This document shows positions 35,618 to 44,224 of a DNA stretch of 64,000 bases, piece by piece. Positions within the stretch are counted from its first letter, which is position 1. Every line of letters starts with the position of its first letter. The stretch spans positions 1-64,000 of the forward strand of contig JANXRV010000099.1 of NCBI GenBank assembly GCA_025356665.1, given 5' to 3'. The position numbers were made by a program, and so were the translations under genes. The DNA is from CAITSH01 sp025356665. Its GTDB lineage: Bacteria > Pseudomonadota > Gammaproteobacteria > Burkholderiales > SG8-39. The notes under the pieces are model-generated. The model was not told where the DNA came from and did not search any database. It saw nothing but the letters and a program-made list of their open reading frames with translations.

Positions 35618-36212
35618 TCTTCGGTTTGCTGTGCAGCTTGTGCATGGCCTGCTCAATTTCCCCGGCAAACATCAAGTCCATGATCGCAAGGCTGCGCTCC
35701 ATCACGTCGTCGATCAAGGCCTGCTCTTCCTTACGCGGTGGCTGCAGCACAAAATCCGCCACATCCTGTTCAGAACGCGCGCTGTCGCGCGGATGGCCGA
35801 TCCCGATGCGCAAGCGCCAGAACTCAGGTGTGGAAAACCGCGCCGCAATATCGCGCAGGCCGTTATGACCGGCATGACCGCCGCCCAGCTTGAGCTTGAC
35901 GCCGCCGGCGGGCAAATCGAGCTCATCGTGCGCGACCAGCACCTGGTCGGGCGTGATCTTGTAAAAACCGGCCAGCGCGGACACGGCGGCGCCCGACAGG
36001 TTCATGTAGGTTTGCGGCTGCAACAGCCAGGCATCGCCCCCGGGCGTGGTAAAACGCGCGACCTTTGCCTGAAACTTTGACTCTTTTTTCAACTCCACGC
36101 GGTGCAAGCCGGCGAGGCGGTCAAGCAGCCAGAAACCGGCATTGTGCCGGTCGCGCTCGTGCTCGCGCCCCGGATTGCCTAGACCGACGATGAGCCTGAT
36201 GGGATTGGACAT
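35598..36212 (-). CDS. pth: Peptidyl-tRNA hydrolase
   Basis: Pth releases peptides from peptidyl-tRNA. The 204-residue frame from the ATG at 36212 has RLIVGLGNPGREHERDRHNAGFW with the catalytic histidine, then the conserved PQTYMNLSG, and HDELDLPAGGVKLKLGGGHAGHNGL. An upstream in-frame ATG adds eight non-family residues. The final residues (MVNGEK) are encoded within an inverted repeat arm, so the C-terminus may have been set by the repeat. rplY precedes it and ychF follows, the usual neighbourhood. Confidence 0.96.
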   Translation of the reverse strand: MSNPIRLIVGLGNPGREHERDRHNAGFWLLDRLAGLHRVELKKESKFQAKVARFTTPGGDAWLLQPQTYMNLSGAAVSALAGFYKITPDQVLVAHDELDLPAGGVKLKLGGGHAGHNGLRDIAARFSTPEFWRLRIGIGHPRDSARSEQDVADFVLQPPRKEEQALIDDVMERSLAIMDLMFAGEIEQAMHKLHSKPKMVNGEK

Positions 36213-36234
36213 GATGGCCTGGGTAACAGATAGC

Positions 36235-36261
36235 AAAAAGGGCGGATAGCCCGCCCTTTTT
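36235..36261 (-). terminator. Terminator hairpin between rplY and pth
   Basis: AAAAAGGGCGG (36235-36245) and CCGCCCTTTTT (36251-36261) form an 11-bp stem with a five-base loop. On the minus strand the GC stem is followed by five T residues. It lies between the rplY stop and the pth start and may partly terminate or attenuate transcription into pth. Confidence 0.75.
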
Positions 36262-36281
36262 GCCGGAACAAGAGCACTGGA

Positions 36282-36968
36282 TTATTTCTTGTCGCCCTTT
36301 TTCTCATCCTTCTTCGCCGCATCGCCCTTGGCAGGCTCGGCCTGCTTGCTGGCGGGCACGTCGGCTGCGGAGGGTGCCGTGCTGTCAACAACCTCCTCGA
36401 CAACGCGCGGCACTTGCGCGGTGACAATCGCCGGATTTTCCTTGCCCTTGAGCACTATCTCAACGCCCTTGGGCATCACGAGGTCGCGCGCATGGATGGA
36501 ATGGCCGACGGTGATCTGCGACAAGTCGACCAGAACGAATTCGGGCAGGTCGGCGGGCAGGCAGCGGATGTCGACCTCGTTCATGATGTGGCTGATCAAG
36601 GCCGAAGAGAGCTTTACCGCGGGCGACTCCTCAGCGCTGGTGAAGTGCAGTGGCACCTTCATGTGAATCTTCTGGTCAGCCACAACGCGCTGGAAATCCA
36701 GGTGTTGCACCTGCGCCCGGAAGGGGTGCATGTTGACCGCGCGCAGCAGAACCTGCTGCTTTTTGCCATCGAGGTCGAGGCTGAGGATGGAGGCGTGGAA
36801 AGCCTCCTTGCGCAACTGGTGCCAGACCTTCTCGTGCTCGATTTCGATGGCGACGGGCTCATCCTTGCCGCCATAAATCACACCGGGAACAAAACCCGAG
36901 GTGCGCAGACGGCGGCTCGCACCCGTCCCTTGCGCCGTGCGCTTGCGCGCGATAACTTCGATTTGCAT
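36282..36968 (-). CDS. rplY: 50S ribosomal protein L25/general stress protein Ctc
   Basis: L25 binds 5S rRNA in the large subunit. The 228-residue frame from the ATG at 36968 is the long Ctc form. An N-terminal L25 domain (MQIEVIARKRTAQGTGASRR, then GFVPGVIYGG) is followed by the C-terminal beta-rich domain (about 100-190) and a Lys/Ala-rich tail ending KKDEKKGDKK. An upstream ATG at 37007 is not family sequence. It lies 132 bp after prs in conserved order. Confidence 0.95.
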   Translation of the reverse strand: MQIEVIARKRTAQGTGASRRLRTSGFVPGVIYGGKDEPVAIEIEHEKVWHQLRKEAFHASILSLDLDGKKQQVLLRAVNMHPFRAQVQHLDFQRVVADQKIHMKVPLHFTSAEESPAVKLSSALISHIMNEVDIRCLPADLPEFVLVDLSQITVGHSIHARDLVMPKGVEIVLKGKENPAIVTAQVPRVVEEVVDSTAPSAADVPASKQAEPAKGDAAKKDEKKGDKK

Positions 36969-37100
36969 GACATTACTCCTGAATATGGCTGGCCCGCGAC
37001 CAGGCACCGCCGTTAAAAAACGTCCCGCCGCAAAATGCGGAAAAACGCTGAAACCACCATCACCTTCCGGCCGCGTCGCGACGCAACCGGGAAGAAGTTC

Positions 37101-38051
37101 TTATTCCATGAACAACGACGACACCGAATCTTCGTTGCTGATGCGCAAAATTGTTTCAGCGAGCAGGCCGGCCACCGACAGCACGCGTATCTTCTTGCTC
37201 GCCGCCGCCTCGGGGCTCAGCGGAATGCTGTTGGTCACAACCAACTCATCGAGCGCCGAATCCTCGATGCGCGCCACCGCCCCGCCCGACAGCACGGGGT
37301 GCGTGCAATAGGCCAGCACGCGAATCGCGCCCCTCGCCTTGAGCGCCTCGGCCGCCTTGGTCAGCGTGCCGGCCGTGTCCACCATGTCGTCCATGATGAC
37401 GCAGGTGCGACCGTCGACGGCCCCGATAATGTTCATCACTTCCGACACATTGGCCTTGGGGCGCCGCTTATCGATGATCGCCAGATCCGATTCCAGGCGC
37501 TTGGCCAGGGCCCGCGCGCGCACAACACCGCCCACATCAGGCGACACCACGATCAGGTTCTCGTAATTATGCTTCCACACGTCACCAAGCAAGATAGGCG
37601 TGGCGTAAATGTTGTCTACCGGAACATCAAAAAATCCCTGGATCTGGTCGGCATGCAAATCCATGGTCAGCACGCGGTCGACACCGACCGCCTGAATCAT
37701 ATTGGCGACAACCTTGGCGCTGATTGCAACGCGCGCCGAACGCGGGCGCCGGTCCTGTCGCGCATAACCAAAATAGGGAATCGCCGCAGTAATGCGGCCG
37801 GCCGATGCGCGACGCAACGCGTCCACCATGACCAACACCTCCATCAGGTTGTCGTTGGTCGGCGCACAAGTGGGTTGCAGCACGAAGCAGTCGTGTCCGC
37901 GCACGTTCTCGCGCAACTCGACCATCACTTCGCCATCGGAGAATTTGCCGACCGTCGCCTGCCCAAGCGGAATATTGAGGCGTTTAACCACCTCCTGAGC
38001 CAGCTTGGGGTTGGCGTTCCCCGTGAATACCATCAGGCTGTCGTAGGCCAT
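37101..38051 (-). CDS. prs: Ribose-phosphate pyrophosphokinase
   Basis: Prs makes phosphoribosyl pyrophosphate from ribose 5-phosphate and ATP for nucleotide, histidine and tryptophan synthesis. The 316-residue frame begins MAYDSLMVFTGNANPKLA. It has the flexible-loop and metal region YARQDRRPRSARVAISAKVV, the motif DLHADQIQGFFD, and the PRPP-binding loop CVIMDDMVDTAGTL. A longer upstream ATG frame adds non-family residues. It lies downstream of tRNA-Gln and ispE, the classic betaproteobacterial and gammaproteobacterial arrangement. Confidence 0.97.
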   Translation of the reverse strand: MAYDSLMVFTGNANPKLAQEVVKRLNIPLGQATVGKFSDGEVMVELRENVRGHDCFVLQPTCAPTNDNLMEVLVMVDALRRASAGRITAAIPYFGYARQDRRPRSARVAISAKVVANMIQAVGVDRVLTMDLHADQIQGFFDVPVDNIYATPILLGDVWKHNYENLIVVSPDVGGVVRARALAKRLESDLAIIDKRRPKANVSEVMNIIGAVDGRTCVIMDDMVDTAGTLTKAAEALKARGAIRVLAYCTHPVLSGGAVARIEDSALDELVVTNSIPLSPEAAASKKIRVLSVAGLLAETILRISNEDSVSSLFME

Positions 38052-38240
38052 TGCCTCGCCATTCCGCCACGCGTTATGCGCATGACGGATGGCCGCTCCC
38101 TGTCGTTTGATAATCACAAAAACCAGCCGCCGCGTTTGCAACAACCGTGGCAGCTACGCTTTTTCATCTTGACCTCTGTACTGGGCATCCTGCCGCCCGT
38201 CACTGGCAAGCCTGGTCACGAACAACACAAAACGAATGGG

Positions 38241-38314
38241 CTGGGGAGGAAGGATTCGAACCTTCGCATGCCGGAATCAAAATCCGGTGCCTTAACCAGC
38301 TTGGCGACTCCCCA
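38241..38314 (-). tRNA. tRNA-Gln (anticodon TTG)
   Basis: On the minus strand 74 nt fold as a tRNA. The acceptor stem TGGGGAG pairs with CTCCCCA, the D-arm contains AAGCTGGTTAAGGC, the anticodon loop is TTTTGAT with TTG reading CAA/CAG, and the T-arm has GGTTCGAATCC. The discriminator is G. The following genomic bases are CCC, not CCA, so the CCA end must be added after transcription. It sits between ispE and prs. Confidence 0.95.
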
Positions 38315-38349
38315 TCCGTAACCTGTGCCGCAACCGCATAAAACTGAAA

Positions 38350-39261
38350 CTAGCCGGCATCCACAGGATGCCGCTGCAATCCTTCTACCACCATGCCGCG
38401 CATATCTGCCGGGAGCTTCGCGCTCACCGCGGCGGCCTCACTGCGCGTGTCGAACTGCGCAAACACACAGGCGCCTGAACCGCTCATACGCGCCGGACCG
38501 TGCCGCGCCAGCCAATCCAGGCAGCGGGCCACCTCGGCATATTTCGCATACACCACGGGCTGCAAGTCATTGTGGCCGAAATCGACACCCAAGCTGGCGC
38601 CAACCGCGCGGGAAGAAACGCCTGACGATACGCCGGAAAAGCTTGATATTTTGACGCTTTTTGTATTTCGTGTCAATTCTAGCGCGGTAAAAACCGTGGC
38701 CGTCGGCACCTGCACTGGCGGCACCAGGATGAGGTACCACGCCGGCGGCAAGATAAGCGGAGTAAGTACTTCCCCAACCCCCTCGGCAAAGGCGTTGCCG
38801 CCGGACAAAAAGAACGGCACATCCGCGCCAAGCCCAAGCCCCAGCACCTGCAATTGCACGGCGCTCATGCCCAGACGCCACAGCCGGTTCAGGGCCATCA
38901 GCACGGTCGCGGCATCCGAGCTGCCGCCGCCAAGCCCACCCCCCATGGGAATGCGCTTGTCCAGATGAATGGTAACGCCGCATACGTCGCTGCCACGCGC
39001 AGCAGCCGCAGTCTGCAACAAACGGGCGGCGCGCACGCACAGGTCGCTCGCCTCAGGCACGCCCTCGAGCGCGACCGCCATCGCAATCCTGTCGTCGTGC
39101 CGCCGGACGAAGCGCAAACTATCCGCGAGATCGACAAGACGAAAGACGGACTGCAGCAGGTGATAGCCGTCATCGCGGCGCCCGACCACATGTAAAAAAA
39201 GATTCAGTTTCGCCGGCGCCGGCCACACCCGCGCCCATAGCGCGTCCAGGTCTTCGCTCAT
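38350..39261 (-). CDS. ispE: 4-diphosphocytidyl-2-C-methyl-D-erythritol kinase
   Basis: IspE phosphorylates CDP-methylerythritol in the non-mevalonate isoprenoid pathway. The 303-residue frame from the ATG at 39261 has the substrate motif WPAPAKLNLFLHVVGRRDDGYHLL, the GHMP ATP-binding loop IPMGGGLGGGSSDAATVL and a C-terminal MSGSGACVFAQF. A serine-rich insert (about residues 225-245, SFSGVSSGVSSRAVG) is longer than usual. The start overlaps the lolB stop (ATGA), so the two are coupled. Confidence 0.95.
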   Translation of the reverse strand: MSEDLDALWARVWPAPAKLNLFLHVVGRRDDGYHLLQSVFRLVDLADSLRFVRRHDDRIAMAVALEGVPEASDLCVRAARLLQTAAAARGSDVCGVTIHLDKRIPMGGGLGGGSSDAATVLMALNRLWRLGMSAVQLQVLGLGLGADVPFFLSGGNAFAEGVGEVLTPLILPPAWYLILVPPVQVPTATVFTALELTRNTKSVKISSFSGVSSGVSSRAVGASLGVDFGHNDLQPVVYAKYAEVARCLDWLARHGPARMSGSGACVFAQFDTRSEAAAVSAKLPADMRGMVVEGLQRHPVDAG

Positions 39262-39800
39262 GGCGGCAAAACCCAGCGGTCCACGATCAATCGTATTTCC
39301 AGCTGGTCGCGAAAAAACGTCAGGCGTGAGGGCAGTGCATCGCGCCAGGCAAGGTACTCGATGCGCCACCCGGACTGGCGAATTTCGCTCGGCTGGCCGG
39401 TGGCGTCACGGATGGTTTCAGCCTCCTCACCCGCGACAGGACGCGCCTGCACCCAGTCGGGAAGCCCCTTCAGCGGCAAACGCCAGCCGAGCGCCCGCTC
39501 CGTAAGTATCTCGGCATCAGCCGCCTCAAACGATTGGCCATCGGCCGTAAGCAGTTTTACCTGCTCTCCGGCGCGGGTGATGCGTGCGATACCCTGACCG
39601 ATGGGGGACGTGATGAACACGTCATCGGCCCCGACGGCATGCCGCCAGGTGATTGCGCCGCTGGCGCCCTCACCGGCGTTCTTGATCGCCACGCGGCCGG
39701 TGAGCTCAAAATCACCCCTGGCCTCGATGGCTACCGGTTGGCCTGGCATCTGCGCGCACGCGCCGAGCAGCGTGGCAAACAACAACAGCGCAACGCGCAT
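39258..39800 (-). CDS. lolB: Outer membrane lipoprotein LolB
   Basis: LolB is the outer-membrane receptor that takes lipoproteins from LolA. The 180-residue protein has a lipoprotein signal (LLGAC at about 15), then the LolB fold, recognisable by FELTGRVAIKNAGEGASGAITWRH and SPIGQGIARI, and a C-terminal RLIVDRWVLPP strand. It overlaps ispE by four bases and follows the TPR lipoprotein gene by 10 bp. The context is typical. Confidence 0.93.
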   Translation of the reverse strand: MRVALLLFATLLGACAQMPGQPVAIEARGDFELTGRVAIKNAGEGASGAITWRHAVGADDVFITSPIGQGIARITRAGEQVKLLTADGQSFEAADAEILTERALGWRLPLKGLPDWVQARPVAGEEAETIRDATGQPSEIRQSGWRIEYLAWRDALPSRLTFFRDQLEIRLIVDRWVLPP

Positions 39801-39810
39801 GGCCGGGCGC

Positions 39811-41625
39811 TCAGAGTTTGAGGCGCTTGATGGTGCTGGCTATGACTTCATTGCCCGGATACTGCCGCATCGCGTCGCCCCAGATTTTTTCCGCCTCGAC
39901 CCGCTCACCATTGGCCCACAGCACTTCACCCAGGTGCGCCGCAATCTCAGCGTCCGGCCGCATGGCAAAAGCGCGCCGCAGATACTCTATCGCCGTCTTG
40001 TTGTCGCCCATGCGGTAGAACACCCAGCCCATGCTGTCGAGAATGAACGCATCATTGGGCGCCAGAGACAGGCCTTTTTCAATCAACTGCTTGGCTTCGG
40101 GCAGGCGCTGATTGCGATCGGCCAAGGAATAGCCCAGCGCATTGTAGGCATGGGCATGATCAGGACGCAGGACAATCAGCTTTCGTAGCGACGTTTCCAT
40201 CGCTTCGATACGATCTATTTTTTCCGCCAGCATGGCGTAGTCGTACAGCAGATCAGGGTTGTCCGGCTGCTCGCCGAGTGCGCCGGCAACCAGGTCAAAC
40301 GCCTCGCGCTCGCGTTTGGCATCGCGCAGCAACGCCGCCTCGGCCAGCACCAGCTGGCCCTTTTGTTGCGCATTGGCCGCACCGATCTGGCGCAGGTGGG
40401 AGCGTGCGCCCTCCAGGTTACCCTGCTTGGCCAGCACCTGGGCATAGCGCAACTGCGCGTTGAGATACTGCTCGCCACGCGTCACCTCGCCGTACCAGCG
40501 CAGCGCATCGGGAAGCTTTTTCTCTTCCTCGGCAATCTGCCCCAGATACAAGCGCAGCGTGTTGCGATCGCGAAAATTCATCGTCAGCAGGCGCTCGAGG
40601 CTCTGGCGCGCCGCCGGATAGTCGTTCAACTGGAAAGCCAGCAGGCCGACCGCGTAGACCACATCCGGATTGTCCGGAAATTCGCTCAGCAGGCGCTGGA
40701 ACTCGGCGCGTGCCTCCGGCAGTTTTTCCTCGGCGACAAGTGCGCGCGCATAGCTCATGCGCGCTTCGCGCGCCTTGGGGTTGCGCTTCAGGTACGCTGC
40801 AAGGCGTTCGCGCGCGGCCCTCACCGAAGTCTTTTGCAACAACTGCGCCTCGAACAGCGCCGCAAGCTCCCAGTCGGGCTGCATCGAGGCCGCTTCGCGG
40901 ACCTGCGCCAAGGCGAGCGGGTCCTGACCGGCGGCAAGCGCCGCCTGCGCGATGGCAAACTTCGCCTCGGGCAGGTCCGGGAACGCCGTCGCCAGGCCTT
41001 GAATCGTGCGCAGGGTCGCGGCCTTGTCCGGGTTGCTGCCAAGCAGGCGGTTGAGCTGCAAAAAACCGTCGGCCGGACTGCGCCCCCCGGAGACCAGCAG
41101 GGATTTCAGATAGGGCTGCGCCTCGTCCAGGCGATTGGTGCTGACGAGCAAACCGGTGAGCGTCTGCAAGGCCTGCGCCGACTGCGGCTCGGTTTCGAGC
41201 CAGATGCGCGCAGATTCGGCGGCGATGCCCGACATGCGCGCGTAGAGCGCGATCTCAGTGGCGCGTTTGGCCACGCGCGGGTCGCGAGTTTTTTTCGCCA
41301 GATCGACATAAGCCTGCGCAGCAAGTCCGACATTCCCGCGCTGCAGCGCGACCTCGGCAAGCAAGAATTCGTACAACATGCCGCCGTTGAGTTCCATGTC
41401 GGGCAAAGCCGAGAGCGGCAGTTTTGCCGCCGGGGTCTGCGCCTGCGCGCTTACATTTTGTTCATCCTCGTCATCGTCCTCCTGGTCGCCGGCTTGCGCC
41501 TGCGCGAGCGGCTTGTGCGCGCAAGCGGTGAGCATCGTACAAGCGAGCACCAGCGCCAGCCGGCGCCAGGCCGACGCGGTCGGGGCGGCAGGTGAAAGGC
41601 GGGGGACTGCGGCAAAAGAAGGCAT
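39811..41625 (-). CDS. Tetratricopeptide repeat protein upstream of lolB
   Basis: This 604-residue exported protein has a probable lipoprotein signal (ALVLACTMLTACAHKP). A short acidic stretch (QEDDDEDEQN) follows, then helical tetratricopeptide repeats fill residues about 95-600, for example NPDVVYAVGLLAFQLNDY and AYNALGYSLADRNQRLPEA. Such proteins are regularly found directly upstream of lolB in betaproteobacteria; their role is not established but probably concerns envelope assembly. The ATG at 41625 is chosen over 41691, which adds non-signal residues. Its 10-bp spacing to lolB suggests one operon. Confidence 0.85.
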   Translation of the reverse strand: MPSFAAVPRLSPAAPTASAWRRLALVLACTMLTACAHKPLAQAQAGDQEDDDEDEQNVSAQAQTPAAKLPLSALPDMELNGGMLYEFLLAEVALQRGNVGLAAQAYVDLAKKTRDPRVAKRATEIALYARMSGIAAESARIWLETEPQSAQALQTLTGLLVSTNRLDEAQPYLKSLLVSGGRSPADGFLQLNRLLGSNPDKAATLRTIQGLATAFPDLPEAKFAIAQAALAAGQDPLALAQVREAASMQPDWELAALFEAQLLQKTSVRAARERLAAYLKRNPKAREARMSYARALVAEEKLPEARAEFQRLLSEFPDNPDVVYAVGLLAFQLNDYPAARQSLERLLTMNFRDRNTLRLYLGQIAEEEKKLPDALRWYGEVTRGEQYLNAQLRYAQVLAKQGNLEGARSHLRQIGAANAQQKGQLVLAEAALLRDAKREREAFDLVAGALGEQPDNPDLLYDYAMLAEKIDRIEAMETSLRKLIVLRPDHAHAYNALGYSLADRNQRLPEAKQLIEKGLSLAPNDAFILDSMGWVFYRMGDNKTAIEYLRRAFAMRPDAEIAAHLGEVLWANGERVEAEKIWGDAMRQYPGNEVIASTIKRLKL

Positions 41626-41794
41626 GGGTGCTCGGGGAGTTTTTGCAGGATGAGCCAGTTTAGCAGGCTGGCGGGAATAGGGCCGCAACACGAGCTGCGG
41701 CGCTATTATTTTCAGATGCCCTCACCGCAGCAAGGCCGGCGGCCTGCCGACCTTGTATATTGCGCTACCCGCGTTTCGTGCCAGTCGCAAAGCC

Positions 41795-42625
41795 ATGCCA
41801 GAACTTCCCGAAGTAGAAATAACCCGCCGCGGTATCGCGCCCCACCTGCTCAAGCAGACCATCACCGGCGTCATCGTGCGCGACCGGCGCATGCGCTGGC
41901 CGGTGCCGCACGGCCTTGAGCGTGAGCTCAGCGGCAGAACGGTGCGTGGCATTTCCCGGCGCGGCAAGTACCTGCTGCTCGACTGCGTTCAGGCCAGGAC
42001 CGGCCAATCGGGCTGGCTGATATTGCATCTGGGCATGTCGGGCAGTCTTCGCATCCTGCCAAGGGGCACGCCGGTGAAGAAACACGATCACTTTGACCTC
42101 GAATTTGGCGACAAGTTGTTGCGCCTGCACGATCCGCGACGCTTTGGCGCGGTGCTGTGGGAGAGCGGGGACGTCACCGCGCACCCGCTGATTGCCGGGC
42201 TAGGCGTCGAACCACTGGAAGAACAGTTCAACGCGAAATTTCTGCATGCGGCGATGCATGGCCGCAGCGCGGCGGTCAAGCTGGCGCTGATGGACCACAA
42301 AATGGTCGTCGGCGTTGGCAATATTTACGCCAACGAAAGCCTGTTCCACGCCCGCATCAACCCGGCGACACGCGCCGGGCGCGTCAGTCTGGCGCGCTGC
42401 GCACGCCTGGTCGACACCGTGCGCGAAACCCTGGAAAAAGCGCTCAAGGCCGGTGGAAGCAGCCTGCGCGACTTCGTCCACTCCGACGGCTCATCGGGTT
42501 ACTTCCAGCAGGAGTATTTCGTCTACGGCCGCGACGGCCTGCCCTGCCGGGTTTGCGCCACCACGATCAGGGTAAAACGCATGGGGCAGCGCTCGACTTT
42601 TTATTGCCCGTCCTGCCAGACATAG
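41795..42625 (+). CDS. mutM: Formamidopyrimidine-DNA glycosylase
   Basis: MutM (Fpg) excises 8-oxoguanine and formamidopyrimidines. The 276-residue frame starts at the obligatory MPELPEVE, where proline 2 is the nucleophile and glutamate 3 is catalytic. Lysine in SRRGKYLLLD, the helix-two-turn-helix (NIYANESLFHARINP), and the C-terminal zinc finger (CRVCATTIRVKRMGQRS with CPSC) are all present. A longer upstream ATG is not possible for an active enzyme. It is divergent from the TPR gene. Confidence 0.97.
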   Translation: MPELPEVEITRRGIAPHLLKQTITGVIVRDRRMRWPVPHGLERELSGRTVRGISRRGKYLLLDCVQARTGQSGWLILHLGMSGSLRILPRGTPVKKHDHFDLEFGDKLLRLHDPRRFGAVLWESGDVTAHPLIAGLGVEPLEEQFNAKFLHAAMHGRSAAVKLALMDHKMVVGVGNIYANESLFHARINPATRAGRVSLARCARLVDTVRETLEKALKAGGSSLRDFVHSDGSSGYFQQEYFVYGRDGLPCRVCATTIRVKRMGQRSTFYCPSCQT

Positions 42626-42705
42626 CGCGGTGGCACCCGTCAGCACGCCGGCAATAAGCGCATTGACATCAAGGGCGTGACAATTTCGTCATGCAAGTTG
42701 ACTGG

Positions 42706-42728
42706 AAAGCCGCGTCTGGAGCGGCTTT
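42706..42728. terminator. Stem-loop between mutM and ferredoxin genes
   Basis: AAAGCCGC (42706-42713) pairs with GCGGCTTT (42721-42728) across a seven-base loop. It is placed where both convergent genes end. The T-tracts are only three bases long on either side, so the efficiency is uncertain. Confidence 0.5.
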
Positions 42729-42749
42729 AAGAAAATAAAAGCGGGGAAT

Positions 42750-43013
42750 TCAGGCGACGGATTTTTTTCCCGCCATCAGCCCGGCGTATTTGAGCTGCAA
42801 GAGCTCGCGCGATTCAATGTGCTCCGGATTGACCGGAATGCAATCGACCGGACACACCTCCACACACTGGGGCGTATCGAAGTGCCCAACACACTCGGTG
42901 CACAAAGCCGGATGGATCTGGTAAATCTCCGCGCCCTGTGTGATGGCGCCGTTCGGGCACTCCGGCTCGCAGACATCGCAGTTAATGCACTCGTCCGTGA
43001 TGATCAAGGCCAT
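42750..43013 (-). CDS. YfhL family 4Fe-4S dicluster ferredoxin
   Basis: This 87-residue small electron carrier has two [4Fe-4S] motifs: CINCDVCEPECP at the start, and CTECVGHFDTPQCVEVCP with the extended spacing between its second and third cysteines that is typical of the YfhL/Alvin-type ferredoxins. It is 17 bp after coaD on the same strand, a common arrangement in betaproteobacteria. Its redox partner is not known. Confidence 0.93.
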   Translation of the reverse strand: MALIITDECINCDVCEPECPNGAITQGAEIYQIHPALCTECVGHFDTPQCVEVCPVDCIPVNPEHIESRELLQLKYAGLMAGKKSVA

Positions 43014-43030
43014 ATCAGCCGTCCGCCCGG

Positions 43031-43519
43031 CTAGCCACCGAGTTGCTTGACCTTGGCGCGCATGCGCTCCTGCACCGCCGGCGGGACAAACGGCCCGACA
43101 TCGCCGCCCAGCAGGGCGATTTCCCGCACGATGGTGGCCGAGATGAACATGTATTGCTCGGATGGTGTGAGGAACACCGTTTCAACGTGCGGGATCAGCG
43201 TGCGGTTCATGCCCGCCATCTGAAACTCGTACTCGAAGTCCGATACGGCGCGCAGGCCGCGCAGGATCACGCGCGCCTCCTGCTGGTGGACAAAGTCGCG
43301 CAACAGCCCGGAAAAACCCTCGACGCGGACATTTTTGTATTGCGCCAGCGCATCACGCGCCAGCTCAATGCGCTCGGTCAGCGTAAAAAAGGGTTTTTTT
43401 CCGCGACTGTCGGCGACACCGACGACGACCGTGTCAAAAAGACCGGCGGCACGGCGCACCAGATCTTCGTGACCGCATGTGATCGGATCAAATGTTCCCG
43501 GATAAACGGCCCTGATCAT
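43031..43519 (-). CDS. coaD: Phosphopantetheine adenylyltransferase
   Basis: CoaD makes dephospho-CoA from phosphopantetheine and ATP. The 162-residue protein begins MIRAVYPGTFDPITCGHEDL, with the T/HxGH nucleotidyltransferase motif as TCGH, and has RGLRAVSDFEYEFQMAGMNR and a C-terminal SATIVREIALLGGDV with the family's serine. Its ATG overlaps the rsmD stop by four bases, which shows coupling. Confidence 0.97.
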   Translation of the reverse strand: MIRAVYPGTFDPITCGHEDLVRRAAGLFDTVVVGVADSRGKKPFFTLTERIELARDALAQYKNVRVEGFSGLLRDFVHQQEARVILRGLRAVSDFEYEFQMAGMNRTLIPHVETVFLTPSEQYMFISATIVREIALLGGDVGPFVPPAVQERMRAKVKQLGG

Positions 43520-44097
43520 GATTGGACTCTCTGTATAAGGTGATAGTGCACGACACCGGCCTTACCCTGCCTGAGCAGTTCCCAACCCTCCGGCACCTTC
43601 AAAGCTTCATCGCTCTCGACATAGACGCGTGCCCCCGGCGCCAATACCTGCGGCAGCAAGGGCATCACCCGCGCGAGCAGGTCCGTGCCAAACGGCGGGT
43701 CAAGGAACACCACGTCAAACAAAGCACCGGGCTGCCCGCCAGGGTGCGAACGCAGGAATTCTAGCGCATCACCCGCGGCCAGTCGCCAGCTTTTGGCATC
43801 GAGCAAAATGGCATTGGCGCGCAGCGCGGCGGCGGCGGCGCGGTCATCCTCGGTCATCACCACGCTGCGCGCGCCGCGCGATGCGGCCTCAAATCCGAGC
43901 GCCCCGCTGCCGGCAAACAGATCAAGGCAGGCAAGTCCGGTCAAATCCTGCCCGAGCCAGTTAAACAAGGTTTCGCGCACGCGATCGGGACTGGGGCGCA
44001 AGCCGGTCGCATCCGGAAAGCGCAGCACGCGACTGCGCCACACCCCGCCGATGATGCGAACGCTGTTGCCCCCCTGCTTTCGTCTTGCGTTTGGCAT
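43516..44097 (-). CDS. rsmD: 16S rRNA (guanine(966)-N(2))-methyltransferase RsmD
   Basis: RsmD methylates G966 of 16S rRNA. The 193-residue frame from the ATG at 44097 opens with VRIIGGVWRSRVLRFPD and LRPSPDRVRETLFNWL. It has the SAM site CLDLFAGSGALGFEAASRGA and the catalytic FLDPPF motif. The longer frame to 44412 adds 105 residues of arginine/proline-rich non-family sequence across the ftsY promoter, so it is rejected. It is divergent from ftsY. Confidence 0.95.
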   Translation of the reverse strand: MPNARRKQGGNSVRIIGGVWRSRVLRFPDATGLRPSPDRVRETLFNWLGQDLTGLACLDLFAGSGALGFEAASRGARSVVMTEDDRAAAAALRANAILLDAKSWRLAAGDALEFLRSHPGGQPGALFDVVFLDPPFGTDLLARVMPLLPQVLAPGARVYVESDEALKVPEGWELLRQGKAGVVHYHLIQRVQS

Positions 44098-44224
44098 TGT
44101 GTTCGGCGCGATGTTGCGCGCCGCGTTTCGCCTGCTGTTTCTTGCCAGGATGGCCTGGTGTCCTCTGCTAGAATTACCGCAGTATTGACCGTGTATTTTA
44201 CCGTCCCGCGCCGCGGTGCAGACT

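Noticed and set aside
37035..38321. 428-codon plus-strand open frame over prs
   Set aside because: Shadow of prs and its upstream region; histidine/arginine-rich and without family features.
40363..41595. 410-codon plus-strand open frame opposite the TPR protein gene
   Set aside because: Shadow of the TPR gene; no domain or ribosome site.
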